A DNA stretch of 64,000 nt from Rhizobium rhododendri (GCF_007000325.2 NZ_CP117267.1:2356001-2420000); one strand, 5' to 3'; positions 19,410 to 29,847 are shown, numbered from the stretch's first letter. Made by a program: numbers and translations. Notes: a model not told the origin generated them from the letters alone.

Positions 19410-21725
19410 ATGTCTCGCCGGTTCCAGTCGCTGTCCTTCAAGGTGATCGCCACCTTCCTGCTGCTGACGCTCCTCTCCGTCGCCGTTCTAGACGGCCTCG
19501 CCTATATCGCCAGCAACAGGCTTTCGGACGATCAGGCGCTCGAGGCAAAGAAGAGCGTCCTGGTTTTCCGCGGCGACATGCTGCAGGACCAGTTGCAGCA
19601 GATCGGCACCCAGGCGGATTCGATTGCCCGCATCGAGGCGGTACAGATGACAATCACCAGCCTTAGAAGCGGCTGGAAAACCATCGAGAAGACCTCCGGC
19701 GACGCGCGTGCGGAATTACAGAGAGTATTCGTCAGCCAGAACCCCAATCCGGCCGACCAGCGTGAAAAGCTTCTGAAGCCCGTCGGCCCCAGCGGGTTCT
19801 ATTACTCCAGCCACGAGACTGCCCAGACGGAAATCGGCCGCGACCTCCAGGGCTCGCCTTTCAGCGACCTGCTGATTGCCGACATGGATGGCGCGGTGAT
19901 CTATTCCTACAAGAAGGGCCCCGCCTTCGCAGAAAACCTCAAGAGCCCGGCCTGGGTCGCATCGAGCCTCGGGAAAACCTACGCAGATGCTGTCGCAAAC
20001 GTCGCCAAGGCAACCAACGACACCGCCCCGAGCGCCTTTTCCGGCCTGCGTGTAGACCCCGCGACCCAGAAGGGCGCCGTCTACTTTGCCGTCCCCATCC
20101 TCAAGCTTGGCGCACCCAAGGGCGTGATGATTTTCCAGGTGCGCGACGATATCCTCGCCTCCATCCTGTCCAAGGGCAACCCGGCCACGAGCACGGCGAG
20201 GTCGGTCGTCGTTTCGGAAGACGGTTCGGTTATCGGCGTCGACGAAGCCGGACACCTCGTAGCTGTCGATGGCGCCGCTTATGGTTTTGCTGCCGAGGCA
20301 TTGGCCGGCAACGATATCAACGTTGCTGACCTCATGCGTCCCGATGGTGAGGCGCGCGCCTATGCCCGCCCGATCGCGTTTGGCGGCAAGCATTTCCTGA
20401 TTGTCGAGAGCCTTCTGAAAAGCGAACTCAATGCCGGCTCGATCGCGATTGCCAAGTTGTTGACACTCATCGGCCTCGGCGTACTCATCCTCGTGGCGCT
20501 GGCAACCGGCCTTGTGATGAAGCTTCTCTTTGCGCCGCTGGCCCGTCTGGCCGCGGTTACTCGCGATGTCGCGGATGGCAAGCTGGACAACGAGATCGGC
20601 AGTCAGGATCGCAACGACGAGATCGGCACGATGGCGAAGGCCCTTGCACGCTTCCGCCAGTCGCTCATTGACCAGCGCCTGCTGGAGGCTGCCAGCGCCG
20701 AGGCTCAGAAAAATGCGGCAGCCGAGCGCCAGGCAAGGCTGACGGAGCGCGAGGCGGAAGCCCGCGTGCTGCAGGATGTCGTCGAAAACCTGGACGAGGG
20801 TCTGCATCATCTGGCTGCCGGCGATCTCGCCTACCGCTTCGATACCGCCTTCCCCGCCGAACTCGAAGGCCTGCGCGTCAATTTCAACAAGGCCCTGGCA
20901 ACGCTCAGCGACACCATGACGGCGATCGGCGGCAACTCCATGGCCGTCCATTCCGGCTCTGAGGAAATGCGCGGCGGCGCAACCGAACTTGCGGGCCGCA
21001 CAGAACGCCAGGCGGCCTCGATCACCGAGACCGCAAGTGCAGTCGGCGCCATCACCGATGCCGTCCGTGTGCAGATCACCCGTGCGGAGCAGGCCGAGCG
21101 CATAGCACGCGACGCACAGGCCGAAACGCAAGGGTCGGGTCGCATCATGCGCGAGACGATCGCCGCCATGGAAGCCATCCAGGGCTCGTCGCGACAGATG
21201 AACCAGATCATCAGCGTCATCGATGGCATTGCCTTCCAGACCAATCTTCTGGCGCTCAATGCCGGCGTCGAAGCGGCTCGTGCGGGTGAAGCTGGCAAAG
21301 GCTTTGCAGTCGTCGCCCACGAAGTGCGGGAACTGGCACAGCGCTCGTCCAGCGCCGCCAAGGAAATTGCCGGCCTGCTGGCGAAATCGACCGGGGAAGT
21401 CGAAAACGGCGTAGCGCTGGTCGAACGCGCCGGCGTCGCACTCGACGGCATCAGCACCCATGTCGAGAACATCAACGTTCAGATCCGCGAAATCATGCGC
21501 TCGACACACGAGGAAGCGGAGACACTTCGGCAGATCAACCTTGCCGTCACCGATCTCGACGCCATGACACAGCAGAACGCCGCCATGGTGGAAGAAACGA
21601 CCGCCGCAATCCATCGCCTCGCCTCCGAGGCGGGCGAGATGGACAACAGGCTGGGCAATTTCACGCTGACAGATCCGGTGCGACGCAAGACCGCCGAGAT
21701 CCACATCCTGCACCGCCGCCGCTGA
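19410..21725 (+). CDS. Methyl-accepting chemotaxis protein (transmembrane receptor)
   Basis: Receptor of 771 residues: membrane helix 1 at about 9-34, a large periplasmic sensing region (35-342, Cache-like by length and pattern), membrane helix 2 at about 343-372, a HAMP domain, a second HAMP-like unit ([20 protein letters not shown]), and a signalling hairpin whose tip reads [20 protein letters not shown] near 610-628. The tip identifies it as a CheA/CheW-coupled receptor. ATG 19410 has AGAGG 8 bases upstream and opens directly on the membrane helix; 49 open upstream codons are ignored. It lies alone between ruvC (divergent) and yebC, far from the che operon, and lacks an obvious C-terminal CheR-docking pentapeptide. 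Confidence 0.93.
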   Translation: MSRRFQSLSFKVIATFLLLTLLSVAVLDGLAYIASNRLSDDQALEAKKSVLVFRGDMLQDQLQQIGTQADSIARIEAVQMTITSLRSGWKTIEKTSGDARAELQRVFVSQNPNPADQREKLLKPVGPSGFYYSSHETAQTEIGRDLQGSPFSDLLIADMDGAVIYSYKKGPAFAENLKSPAWVASSLGKTYADAVANVAKATNDTAPSAFSGLRVDPATQKGAVYFAVPILKLGAPKGVMIFQVRDDILASILSKGNPATSTARSVVVSEDGSVIGVDEAGHLVAVDGAAYGFAAEALAGNDINVADLMRPDGEARAYARPIAFGGKHFLIVESLLKSELNAGSIAIAKLLTLIGLGVLILVALATGLVMKLLFAPLARLAAVTRDVADGKLDNEIGSQDRNDEIGTMAKALARFRQSLIDQRLLEAASAEAQKNAAAERQARLTEREAEARVLQDVVENLDEGLHHLAAGDLAYRFDTAFPAELEGLRVNFNKALATLSDTMTAIGGNSMAVHSGSEEMRGGATELAGRTERQAASITETASAVGAITDAVRVQITRAEQAERIARDAQAETQGSGRIMRETIAAMEAIQGSSRQMNQIISVIDGIAFQTNLLALNAGVEAARAGEAGKGFAVVAHEVRELAQRSSSAAKEIAGLLAKSTGEVENGVALVERAGVALDGISTHVENINVQIREIMRSTHEEAETLRQINLAVTDLDAMTQQNAAMVEETTAAIHRLASEAGEMDNRLGNFTLTDPVRRKTAEIHILHRRR

Positions 21726-21793
21726 GGCTGCGGGCATGGACGACGGTTTGGCCACTTCTCCAGCTTGCCACAACGGACCTGGCCTCAAAACAG

Positions 21794-21829
21794 AAACACC
21801 CACCTTCCGCAGAAGCGGGTGGTGGGTGT
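21794..21829 (-). terminator. Terminator between yebC and the chemoreceptor gene
   Basis: A 9-bp inverted repeat (21796-21804 with 21821-21829) with a small inner stem (CCGC/GCGG). On the minus strand it is followed by TTCTGTTTT, serving yebC; it may also end the convergent receptor transcript. Confidence 0.6.
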
Positions 21830-21854
21830 ATCAACTCGGTAGCCCGCTAAAACG

Positions 21855-22601
21855 TCAGGCCGACAGCTTGGCCATGACCTCGTCGGAAACCTCGAAGTTC
21901 GAATAGACGGACTGGACGTCGTCGTCGTCCTCGAGGCTGTCGATCAGTTTCATCACCGAAACTGCCTTTTCCTCGTCGACCGGCACTGTGTTTTGCGCCT
22001 TCCAGACGATCTTGACAGTTTCCGCCTCGCCCAGCGTTGCTTCCAGCGCCTTGGAGACCTCGTTCAGCGCTTCGAAGCCGCAGATGATCGTGTGGCCTTC
22101 ATCATCGGTAGTCACGTCGTCGGCGCCGGCCTCGATTGCCGCTTCCATCACCTTGTCTGCATCGCCGACCGCGAGCTTGTAGGTGATTTCGCCAACGTGG
22201 TCGAAGGAGAAGGAAACCGAGCCTGTTTCGCCAAGCGTACCGCCGGCCTTGGTGAAGGTCGAGCGAACGTTCGAGGCGGTGCGGTTGCGGTTGTCGGTCA
22301 ACGCTTCGACGATCACTGCAGTGCCGCCGGGGCCGTAACCTTCGTAGCGGATCTGCTCGTAGTTTTCGCCTTCGCTACCCGATGCCTTCTTGATCGCACG
22401 GTCGATGTTGTCCTTCGGCATCGACTGCGCCTTGGCGTTCTGGATAGCGAGACGCAGGGCGGCGTTCATCGTCGGGTCGGGCAGTCCGGCCTTGGCGGCG
22501 ACGGTGATTTCGCGCGCCAGCTTGGAGAACATTTTCGACCGCACGGAATCCTGGCGACCCTTGCGATGCATGATGTTTTTAAACTGTGAATGGCCAGCCA
22601 T
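21855..22601 (-). CDS. YebC/PmpR-family protein
   Basis: A 248-residue member of the YebC/PmpR family, recognised by [17 protein letters not shown] at the N terminus, the acidic central domain and the stretch [19 protein letters not shown]. Members were described as transcriptional regulators (PmpR) and more recently as ribosome-associated factors that relieve stalling, so function should be taken as family-level only. Its place near ruvCAB is the classic yebC-ruvC neighbourhood, here split by a chemoreceptor gene on the other strand. Confidence 0.95.
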   Translation of the reverse strand: MAGHSQFKNIMHRKGRQDSVRSKMFSKLAREITVAAKAGLPDPTMNAALRLAIQNAKAQSMPKDNIDRAIKKASGSEGENYEQIRYEGYGPGGTAVIVEALTDNRNRTASNVRSTFTKAGGTLGETGSVSFSFDHVGEITYKLAVGDADKVMEAAIEAGADDVTTDDEGHTIICGFEALNEVSKALEATLGEAETVKIVWKAQNTVPVDEEKAVSVMKLIDSLEDDDDVQSVYSNFEVSDEVMAKLSA

Positions 22602-22758
22602 GGCACCCCTGCTCAGTCTTTTGATATGAATGGCGCCTTATAGGTGCGAAGCCACCGGCATTCAAGCGAAAAGCCCTGCCACGCCGGAGGTTGACTGAAG
22701 GAACAAAGGTGGCCCACCTCACGTTTCAGGACGCATTATCAAATCGAAAGGATTGGCC

Positions 22759-23262
22759 ATGGCCAGCTTCAGCGAAGCACAGGAACATCCGGCAAAGCAG
22801 TTGTGGGAGCAGATCGATGCGGTGCACGCCGGCATGCTGGGTATCGACGGCATCGACATGCACATGCAGCCAATGGCGCCGCACGCCGATCCGACGACAA
22901 ACACCATCTGGTTCTACACCAAGACGGATGCAGATATCGTCAAGAGCATCAAGACCGGCGCACGCGCCCGCTTCTGCGTGGTCGGCAAGGATCACGACTA
23001 CCATGCCAGCCTCGCCGGCAAGATCGAGGTCCGCGCCGACCAGGCGAAGATCGACGAGTACTGGAGTTCGGTGACCGCCGCCTGGTATCACGACGGCAAG
23101 AAGGACCCGACCCTGACGATGCTTGCGATGCATGTCGAAGACGCGGAACTGTGGATCTCGACCGGCAGCAAGCTGAAATTCGGCTGGGAGATCGCCAAGG
23201 CCAATCTCGACGACGACAAGATGCCGGACGTCGGCGTCAAGCGCCACCTGACGTTTGCCTGA
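22759..23262 (+). CDS. Pyridoxamine 5'-phosphate oxidase-fold general stress protein
   Basis: A 167-residue protein with a split-barrel flavin-binding fold, of the type annotated as general stress protein 26: it opens with EHPAKQLWEQIDAV, then TIWFYTKTDADIVKSI, and ends GWEIAKANL. Members bind FMN or FAD; a substrate is not known. ATG 22759 is preceded by AAAGGA at 6 bases; a TTG two codons earlier is possible. It is a single gene diverging from yebC and converging with the YmdB gene. Confidence 0.85.
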   Translation: MASFSEAQEHPAKQLWEQIDAVHAGMLGIDGIDMHMQPMAPHADPTTNTIWFYTKTDADIVKSIKTGARARFCVVGKDHDYHASLAGKIEVRADQAKIDEYWSSVTAAWYHDGKKDPTLTMLAMHVEDAELWISTGSKLKFGWEIAKANLDDDKMPDVGVKRHLTFA

Positions 23263-23269
23263 ACGAGAA

Positions 23270-23301
23270 TAGCCCGGGCCGTCAACGGACAGCCCGGGCT
23301 A
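23270..23301. terminator. Hairpin between convergent genes
   Basis: A perfect 9-bp inverted repeat TAGCCCGGG/CCCGGGCTA (23270-23278 with 23293-23301), directly after the stress-protein stop. Neither side has a clear U-tract, so its strength as terminator is uncertain. Confidence 0.5.
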
Positions 23302-23319
23302 CTTCAAAATCTGTTTGGG

Positions 23320-24144
23320 TCAGTTCCAGAACGAGGGAACGGTCTCAGCCAGGCGAGGCCCGATCCGCAGCGGCGCTATATTTTCCGCCAGCCCGGTCGA
23401 ATCGGAGATTTCCACGCCGACCCCACATATCGTCGCCGGCCCGGATGCGGCCTCGAAGCGGCCTTTCGGCATCTTCGAAATGAACCGGTTGAGCGGTTCT
23501 TCCTTTTCCATGCCCAGCGAGGAATCATAGTCGCCACACATGCCAGCATCGGACATGTAGGCGGTTCCGCCGTTGAGGATCTGCGCATCGGCTGTCGGCA
23601 CATGGGTGTGGGTCCCGACGACGAAGCTCGCGCGGCCATCGACGAAATGGCCGAAGCATTGCTTTTCGCTGGTAGCCTCCGCATGGAAGTCGAAGACGAT
23701 CGCGTCGGCCTGCTCCTTCAGGGGGCAGGCAGCCAGGATGGCCTCGGCCGACTTGAAGGGATCGTCGAGTTCGGGATGCATGAACACGCGGCCCATGATG
23801 TTGGCGACCAGCACGCGGGCGCCATTGCGCGCATAGTAGAGGCCGGAGCCGCGTCCGGGCGTTCCGGCCGGATAATTGGCCGGGCGCAGGAACTGGTCAT
23901 GTCGGCCTGCAAAGGAAACCGCTTCCTTCTGGTCCCACACATGATTGCCCGTCGTCACCACGTCGGCGCCGGCATTGATGGTTTCCAGGAAGATTTCTTC
24001 GGTGATGCCGAAACCGCCGGCCGCATTCTCGCCGTTGACGATGACAAAATCGAGCTTGAGATCGGACACCAGCCCCGGCAGGCGGTTCCAGACACTCACG
24101 CGCCCGGTCTTGCCAACCATGTCACCCAGAAATAGCAGTCTCAT
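23320..24144 (-). CDS. YmdB-family metallophosphodiesterase
   Basis: A 274-residue calcineurin-like phosphoesterase of the YmdB (TIGR00282) group. Metal ligands are visible as GDMVGKTGR near the start, NGENAAGG, TGNHVWDQKE, DFHAEATSEK and GTHTHVPTAD. Bacillus YmdB and a Deinococcus relative hydrolyse cyclic nucleotides in vitro; the physiological substrate in rhizobia is unknown. It lies 17 bp downstream of the 5-formyl-THF cyclo-ligase gene, so the two are probably one transcript. Confidence 0.93.
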   Translation of the reverse strand: MRLLFLGDMVGKTGRVSVWNRLPGLVSDLKLDFVIVNGENAAGGFGITEEIFLETINAGADVVTTGNHVWDQKEAVSFAGRHDQFLRPANYPAGTPGRGSGLYYARNGARVLVANIMGRVFMHPELDDPFKSAEAILAACPLKEQADAIVFDFHAEATSEKQCFGHFVDGRASFVVGTHTHVPTADAQILNGGTAYMSDAGMCGDYDSSLGMEKEEPLNRFISKMPKGRFEAASGPATICGVGVEISDSTGLAENIAPLRIGPRLAETVPSFWN

Positions 24145-24161
24145 TCCACGTCGGTCTCCGG

Positions 24162-24734
24162 TCAGAAAATGCGAAGGCCGCTTTCGGTCAGAATGGCGTC
24201 AAGGGGAACGTCGTGCGGCTCGGCGGGTACTGATGGCACTTCTTGGCAATCGAATGCAATGCCGATCAGGCGCCGCGCGAGGCCTTTCCGTCGTAAAAGC
24301 GCAATCGCCCTGTCATAATAGCCGCCACCATAGCCAATCCGCCGTCCGCTAGCGTCGAACGCCGATAGCGGCACCAGCAGGATATCGGGTTCCAGCAGCG
24401 CTGCGGTCTCGTCAGGTCCGAGGGTACCGAAGGCACCGGGAACAAGCGAACGGGCATCTGCCAGTTCGCGAAAGACGATCGTTTGCCTGTCGATGACGAC
24501 GGGCAGGCAAACGCGCGCGCCCCGCGATCGCAATTGATCGAGCAACGGCCGGATGTCCGCCTCGGAGCGGATGGGCAGGAAGCCGGCGATAACCGCTCCC
24601 GGCTCGAAGCGGATTTCCGCATCACCACACCGCACCATGGTGGCGCTTTTTTGCGCCCGCAAATCCGCCGGCAGCGCGTCGCGAGCCGCCAGCCGTTGCT
24701 TGCGAACCTGTGCTTTCATCTCACTCGAAGCCAT
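24162..24734 (-). CDS. 5-formyltetrahydrofolate cyclo-ligase
   Basis: Converts 5-formyl-THF to 5,10-methenyl-THF with ATP (the YgfA/Fau family). The protein of about 190 residues has the Lys/Arg-rich opening KAQVRKQRLAARDALP and the ATP/folate motif GYGGGYYDRAIALL. Start choice: ATG 24734 has GGGA 8 bases ahead; ATG 24743 and 24719 are alternatives, and a much longer upstream frame overlaps the HAD gene and is rejected. In enteric bacteria the order is zapA-6S RNA-ygfA; here zapA and the 6S-like RNA lie 5 kb upstream on the same strand, with lpiA, atvA and the HAD gene in between. Confidence 0.92.
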   Translation of the reverse strand: MASSEMKAQVRKQRLAARDALPADLRAQKSATMVRCGDAEIRFEPGAVIAGFLPIRSEADIRPLLDQLRSRGARVCLPVVIDRQTIVFRELADARSLVPGAFGTLGPDETAALLEPDILLVPLSAFDASGRRIGYGGGYYDRAIALLRRKGLARRLIGIAFDCQEVPSVPAEPHDVPLDAILTESGLRIF

Positions 24735-24777
24735 GTCGTCCATCCCGCAAGCCAACGCCCGGGCGTGGCTGCGCCCC

Positions 24778-25449
24778 TCAGGCGCGCACCACCGACAGCT
24801 TTCCGTTGGCGCCGATACGGGCGCGGACGCTATCATAATTGGGGATCGTCGTGTGCGGTGTCTGCATCGGGTGGCCATGCGTCGCGGTGATGACCATGAC
24901 GTCGGCGCCTGCCGCCTCGCCAGCCTTGATACCAGCCGGCACGTCCTCGAACACCAGGCATTCGGTGACGCTCACGCCCAGCCGTTCGGCACCCAGAATG
25001 TAGCACTGCGGATTGGGCTTGCCGACCTTGACGTCCTCGGCAGTCACGATGAAACGCGGCATCGGGATTCCCGCCTCCGCCAGCCGCGCCTTGGCAAGCG
25101 CAATCGGCGACGAGGTAACGATGGCCCAGCGGTCGGCAGGCAGCGAGGCCAGAAAATCGATGGCACCGGAAATCGGCACGACGCCGGCGACATCGGCGAT
25201 CTCGTCCCTCTCGATTGCAGCGGCTTCGACAGCAGGATCTACGCCGGGAAGATTGAGGTTGCGGATCGTATCGATACCGCGGGCGCCGTGCATGGTGGGC
25301 ATGAATTTCTCGACATCCAGACCCTGGCGCGCAGCCCAGGCGCCCCAGACCCGTTCTGCGGAGGCGATCGAGTTCATGATCGTCCCGTCCATGTCGAACA
25401 GGAAGGCGGCGTAGCTTTTATCGAAGACGGAAACGTTATCAGCGGACAA
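24778..25449 (-). CDS. HAD-superfamily phosphatase (sugar-phosphate phosphatase-like)
   Basis: A 223-residue HAD hydrolase with motif I FDMDGT (nucleophile Asp19, acid Asp21), motif II VTSSP, motif III Lys in KVGKPNPQCY and motif IV FEDVPAGIKAG. The helical cap between motifs I and II resembles that of beta-phosphoglucomutase and of 2-deoxyglucose-6-phosphate phosphatases. The exact substrate cannot be told. It lies 43 bp upstream of the cyclo-ligase gene and 152 bp downstream of atvA. Confidence 0.88.
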   Translation of the reverse strand: MSADNVSVFDKSYAAFLFDMDGTIMNSIASAERVWGAWAARQGLDVEKFMPTMHGARGIDTIRNLNLPGVDPAVEAAAIERDEIADVAGVVPISGAIDFLASLPADRWAIVTSSPIALAKARLAEAGIPMPRFIVTAEDVKVGKPNPQCYILGAERLGVSVTECLVFEDVPAGIKAGEAAGADVMVITATHGHPMQTPHTTIPNYDSVRARIGANGKLSVVRA

Positions 25450-25601
25450 GGAGTATCTCTTTCGGTTGGCAGATGATCGACCGGGCCGACGCAGGCGTCG
25501 CAGGTCGAAGATTGCCCCAGATACCGTCAGCCGCAGTCAGATGCAAAGCTAGATAGTCTTGCCGGGGCACTGCGACAAGCAACGACCCGGCGGGATGTTC
25601 C

Positions 25602-26981
25602 CTATTCGCCGAGACGGCTTTTGACGCCGGCGATGATCGTCTTCGACAATGTCTCGTAATCGTCGTCGAAATGGTGACCGCCGGCCATGGCGACGACTTC
25701 GGCGCCGGTGCCCTTCAGATCGGGGCAGGCAACGTCCTCGTCGTCATCCGTGCCATAGACGCACTGCACGATCTTCGGGTTGATCTTCTTAAGGTCCTTG
25801 AGCGGATCGCCGCCCTTGCCCTCGCTGGAAGCGCCGAGCCAGCCCATTACCGAGATGACATAGTCGACCTTGCGCGACAGCGACAGCAGCGACATCTGCA
25901 CCACCTGGCTGCGTTCCTTCGGCTTCAGCAGATTGTAGCTGGCCGGGATGACGTCGGCACCGAACGAGTAACCGATCAGCACGACGTGCTGCACATTGAA
26001 GTGCTTGGTGTAGTAATCGATGATGCGGCCCAGATCGTCTGCAGTTTCCTGTGGCTTACGCTCCGACCAGAAATAATGCAGCGTATCGACGCCGACCACC
26101 GGAATGCCCTGATCCTGCAGGTAGGAGCCGACTTCCTTGTCGATGTCGCGCCATCCGCCGTCGCCGGAATAGATGATCGCCAGCGTGTCCTCGGTCGGCT
26201 TGGTTTCAAGCACGTTGATGGGAAGGCCAAGCGGCGACTTTTCGGCGCTCAGCGACTTTACCAGATCGACCAGGGTGTTGCTGAGGGTCGTCGTGGCGTC
26301 GTCCGTGGAATCGCGGATTTCGATTTCCGGATGATCCTTCTGCATCGCCTCGACATGGTCGCGGCCATCCTTGGGCGCTGCCGGGGTGAAGCTGGCAATG
26401 ATCGGGTTTGGCAGCACGCCGTCCATCAGTCCGATGACGACGTTGTCGCCGGTCTTGACCTTTTCGGCAGGCGTGCAGAGATCCTTGGTGAGGGCGATGC
26501 CTGCGGCAGGATCGACGGCCAGCGTCTGTGACACAGTGGCGTCCGGTGTCTGCGCGGCAATTGCCAGCGCCATGGTGCCACCAGCACCAACACCGGCGAT
26601 GATCGGCAGCTCGTAGGCGCTGTCGGCGACAGACCGCTGTACCTGCTGGCTCAGCGACTCGATGTCGGAAACCATGTAGATGCAGCCATCGTTCTGGCTG
26701 ACATCGTAATTGTTGAGTGCCTTCAGGAAGGAAGGATAGTCGATCCCGATGACCATCGAGCCCTTCGCCAGCAGCGTCTGTGCAACGGCGTTTTCCTTAT
26801 CGCCCCAGCCACCGATATCCGAGATCAGCACGACTTCGCCAACTACCTTGCCCGTCGGCACAAGGATGTGCGGCGACGGGATGATGCCGGTGTCGTATTT
26901 CTTATTGACCTCGTCCGCGTGGGCGACACCCAGCGTGAGCAAGGCCGCCATTGCGAAGGAAGCTGCGTATTTCAAGATCAT
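25602..26981 (-). CDS. atvA: AcvB/VirJ-family lysyl-phosphatidylglycerol hydrolase
   Basis: Periplasmic protein of 459 residues: signal peptide (about 1-22, ending VAHA), an N-terminal alpha/beta-hydrolase-like half, and a C-terminal VirJ-like half. The C-terminal half has the serine-hydrolase elbow GYSFG (Ser339) and late Asp and His candidates (YGTDDDED, AGGHHFDDDY). In the N-terminal half the elbow reads GVGAG, without a serine. Homologues are AtvA of Rhizobium tropici (acid tolerance) and AcvB of Agrobacterium, shown to hydrolyse lysyl-PG. Its ATG overlaps the lpiA stop (ATGA), so synthesis and hydrolysis of the lipid are coupled. Confidence 0.93.
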   Translation of the reverse strand: MILKYAASFAMAALLTLGVAHADEVNKKYDTGIIPSPHILVPTGKVVGEVVLISDIGGWGDKENAVAQTLLAKGSMVIGIDYPSFLKALNNYDVSQNDGCIYMVSDIESLSQQVQRSVADSAYELPIIAGVGAGGTMALAIAAQTPDATVSQTLAVDPAAGIALTKDLCTPAEKVKTGDNVVIGLMDGVLPNPIIASFTPAAPKDGRDHVEAMQKDHPEIEIRDSTDDATTTLSNTLVDLVKSLSAEKSPLGLPINVLETKPTEDTLAIIYSGDGGWRDIDKEVGSYLQDQGIPVVGVDTLHYFWSERKPQETADDLGRIIDYYTKHFNVQHVVLIGYSFGADVIPASYNLLKPKERSQVVQMSLLSLSRKVDYVISVMGWLGASSEGKGGDPLKDLKKINPKIVQCVYGTDDDEDVACPDLKGTGAEVVAMAGGHHFDDDYETLSKTIIAGVKSRLGE

Positions 26982-29587
26982 TTCCTGACGACTCCTCTTA
27001 GTCCGCCGCCGATCAGGAACGTCGCGTCCATCAGCGCAATCATCGGACTGACCCCGCCTGAAACCGCGAGATAGCGCGGCTGCCAGTCGGGATGAAATTT
27101 TGCTTTGAAGGCTCTTAGCCCTTTGAAGTTATAAAACCGTTCACCGTGTTCGAAAACCGTGCCGCCGATCCGGTCCCAGACCGGCGCCGATTCACGCTTC
27201 GACATTCCGGATAGAGGTGCCATCCCGAGGTTAAAGCGCTGAAATCCGGCATTCCTAAGATGCTCGAGGATCTGGACGAAGAGAAAGTCCATGGAACCCT
27301 TCGGTGCGTCGGGCGAAAAGCGCATCAGGTCGATCGAGCCCTCTTCGTGGGTCGACGTCACGAGTATGTTTGCAAAGGCAACGATGCGGCCGTCCTTCCT
27401 GAGAACGCCGACCGGCTGCGACAGGATATAGTCGGGATCGAAGGCGCCGAGGGAGAAGCCCTTTTCCTTGGCGTTGTGGTCTTCCAGCCAGGCGTTCGAG
27501 ACTGCCGCGAGTTCGTCCAGCACCTCGCCTACGTCCTGCGGCTCGATGACCGCGAATTCAAGCCCGTCGCGCACCGCACGGCTTGCCGTCTGGCGGAGAT
27601 TGGCCCACTTGCCGCCCTTCAGCTCGAAGGTATTGAGATTGACGACGGCGAGTTCGCCGAGCTTGTAGGCCCGCATGCCGGCATCGGCGCAGTGCGACAG
27701 GAGCCCTGGCGAGATCTGGTAGAATACCGACCGACAGCCCGCCGTACGCGCGGATTCGACAAACCGCCAGACGAGATCGGCCAGCGCGTGCCGCGGTCCG
27801 ATCGGGTCGAACAGGGCGATCCAGGAGCGACCGCGCTTGCCGTACATGATGAAGGCATCGCCCTTTTCGGAGAACATTATGCTCTTGTCGCGCATCCGCA
27901 CAAGATTGGCGTCGGCGATGCCGTGCGCTTCGACAATGGCAACGGCCCGCTCGACATCGTCGTCCGAGACCGGCAGCAGTCGCGAGGTCGCCGGACGGAG
28001 CAGGCTGAACGCGGCAATACCGGAGGCAACGATGCAAAGGCCGAGCACGGCACGCAGGCCACGCGGCGCCTCGTCGGCAAACTCGAACTGCCACCAGAGC
28101 TGGTTGCTGTAGGCGACGTCGCGATAGACGAAGAACAGGATGACAATGGCGCAGATGCAGATGACCGCAATAGCCATCAGCCATCCGGCTGTCAGCGCCT
28201 GGTTGACGAGCGAAGCCGGGCGGTTGAACAGCTTTCGGCTGACGAACAGGCCGAAAATGAAAAACAGCAGGAACGACGCCTCGACGAGCGCGATCGCCTT
28301 CAGCAGCGACAGCGTTACCGCTGCAACCGCGCAGCCCACCGAAACCCACCAGGCGCCATCGAGGCGCTGGCCAAGGCCACGGGCTGCGACGACCATGGCA
28401 AGGCCGACGAGGCTCGACAGGAAATGTGCACCTTCGACCACAGGCAGGGCAAGATAATCCGACAGGAACTCGAGGTTTTCATCCGGCGTCGGCGTGACGC
28501 TCGAAAAGATCAGCATGACGCCCAGCAATAGCGCGAAGGTCGACAGCAACTGCGGCATAAGGCGCCCGCCGACACGCCGCACACTGGAAGCAGCGGGATG
28601 GTCGACGAAGCGGCGCAGTTCGGTCACCGCAACGACCATGATCGCAAGCAGCAGCGGGATCACATGGTAGATCACCCGGTAGAGTACCAGCGAGCCCAGC
28701 ACCGCATCGACGTTGACGGCGCTGCCAAGCGACGCGACGATCACGGTCTCGAAGACACCAAGGCCGGCCGGGACATGGCTGAGGACGCCGAGGCCGACGG
28801 CGATGGCATAGACCGCGAGGAATGTCGGCCAGCCGATCGACGATTCCGGCAGCAGCACGTAGAGAACAGTCGCTGACGCCGCGATATCGAAGGCGGTGAC
28901 CAGGAACTGGCGCGACCAGGTGCGCGAATCCGGCAGACGCAGCGTGAAGCTGCCGATGGAAATCACCCGCCCGCCGCGGCCCATGTAAAGCAAGACCGCC
29001 AGTAGGCCCAGGATGACACCGGCGACGCCGCGCAGCACGAGGCTGTCGACATTGATCAACGGCCCCATTTCATCGGCAATAATCATCAGCGCGATCGAAC
29101 CGACGGCGGCAAGGCCAAGGCCGAACGACAGCGTCACGAAGGCGACGATGCGCCCGATGTCTTCCGGTGTCAGCCCCATGCGCGAATAGGCGCGGTAACG
29201 GATCGCGCCTGCGCTCAATGCGCCGAAACCGGCAGTGTTGCCGACGGCGTATGCACTGAACGCCGTCAGCGCCACATGCGGAAACGGCACCTTCTTGTCT
29301 ATGAATTCAAGCGCATTGGTATCGTAGAAGATCAGCGCGAAGAAGCTGAGGCCGGTAAACAGCAGCGCAAGCAGGATCGCACGGGCAGAGGTGTCGCTCA
29401 AAGCGAGCACGATATCGTCGTACCGGACTTCTGTCGTCAGGTGGAAAATCGCGTAGGCGACCATGCCGAAGACGACGACGCTGCCCAGCGCCAGCAGCTG
29501 CGTGCGATAGCGGCGCAACATCGTGACCAGCCAGCCGCGCTCCTCGAGGTCGTCTTCGGCTGGTTCCAGATCGATCGGGCTCGACAT
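26978..29587 (-). CDS. lpiA: Lysyl-phosphatidylglycerol synthase/flippase LpiA (MprF)
   Basis: Transfers lysine from Lys-tRNA to phosphatidylglycerol and flips the product to the outer leaflet, lowering the negative surface charge. The 869 residues have about 13-14 membrane helices in the first 540, including the flippase domain (HVPAGLGVFETVIVASLGSA). The cytoplasmic synthase domain (DUF2156) occupies the last 320 residues (KGDAFIMYGKRGRSWIALFD, SMDFLFVQILEHLRNAGF, FNLGMAPLSGM). Length is typical of MprF. The acid-inducible lpiA-atvA operon of R. tropici has this organisation. AGG lies 7 bases before the ATG. Confidence 0.95.
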   Translation of the reverse strand: MSSPIDLEPAEDDLEERGWLVTMLRRYRTQLLALGSVVVFGMVAYAIFHLTTEVRYDDIVLALSDTSARAILLALLFTGLSFFALIFYDTNALEFIDKKVPFPHVALTAFSAYAVGNTAGFGALSAGAIRYRAYSRMGLTPEDIGRIVAFVTLSFGLGLAAVGSIALMIIADEMGPLINVDSLVLRGVAGVILGLLAVLLYMGRGGRVISIGSFTLRLPDSRTWSRQFLVTAFDIAASATVLYVLLPESSIGWPTFLAVYAIAVGLGVLSHVPAGLGVFETVIVASLGSAVNVDAVLGSLVLYRVIYHVIPLLLAIMVVAVTELRRFVDHPAASSVRRVGGRLMPQLLSTFALLLGVMLIFSSVTPTPDENLEFLSDYLALPVVEGAHFLSSLVGLAMVVAARGLGQRLDGAWWVSVGCAVAAVTLSLLKAIALVEASFLLFFIFGLFVSRKLFNRPASLVNQALTAGWLMAIAVICICAIVILFFVYRDVAYSNQLWWQFEFADEAPRGLRAVLGLCIVASGIAAFSLLRPATSRLLPVSDDDVERAVAIVEAHGIADANLVRMRDKSIMFSEKGDAFIMYGKRGRSWIALFDPIGPRHALADLVWRFVESARTAGCRSVFYQISPGLLSHCADAGMRAYKLGELAVVNLNTFELKGGKWANLRQTASRAVRDGLEFAVIEPQDVGEVLDELAAVSNAWLEDHNAKEKGFSLGAFDPDYILSQPVGVLRKDGRIVAFANILVTSTHEEGSIDLMRFSPDAPKGSMDFLFVQILEHLRNAGFQRFNLGMAPLSGMSKRESAPVWDRIGGTVFEHGERFYNFKGLRAFKAKFHPDWQPRYLAVSGGVSPMIALMDATFLIGGGLRGVVRK

Positions 29588-29847
29588 ACTTTACCTGTTT
29601 GAATGGGTCACTTCTGCGCCCCGCTTAGCAGATGTACGTCAACGCGAATATTTCTATTCGGCGGTTGTACGCAGATTCTTTCAAGGCGACGACATGTCGC
29701 CGTCACATCTCTCTGAATTCAGGCATTTTTGGCGCAGCGCCTTGATCGGCGACAATATTCTCTTCAAAAAAGGAAGATTATAGTGGGCGCGACGGGCGCG
29801 GAGACAGAAGTCGCAAGGCAAATTGCGTAAAACCCGCCCGAAGGCGA

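Noticed and set aside
19716..21803. 695-codon minus-strand frame opposite the chemoreceptor gene
   Set aside because: It is the antisense shadow of a high-G+C gene; the plus frame has membrane helices, HAMP and the receptor tip.
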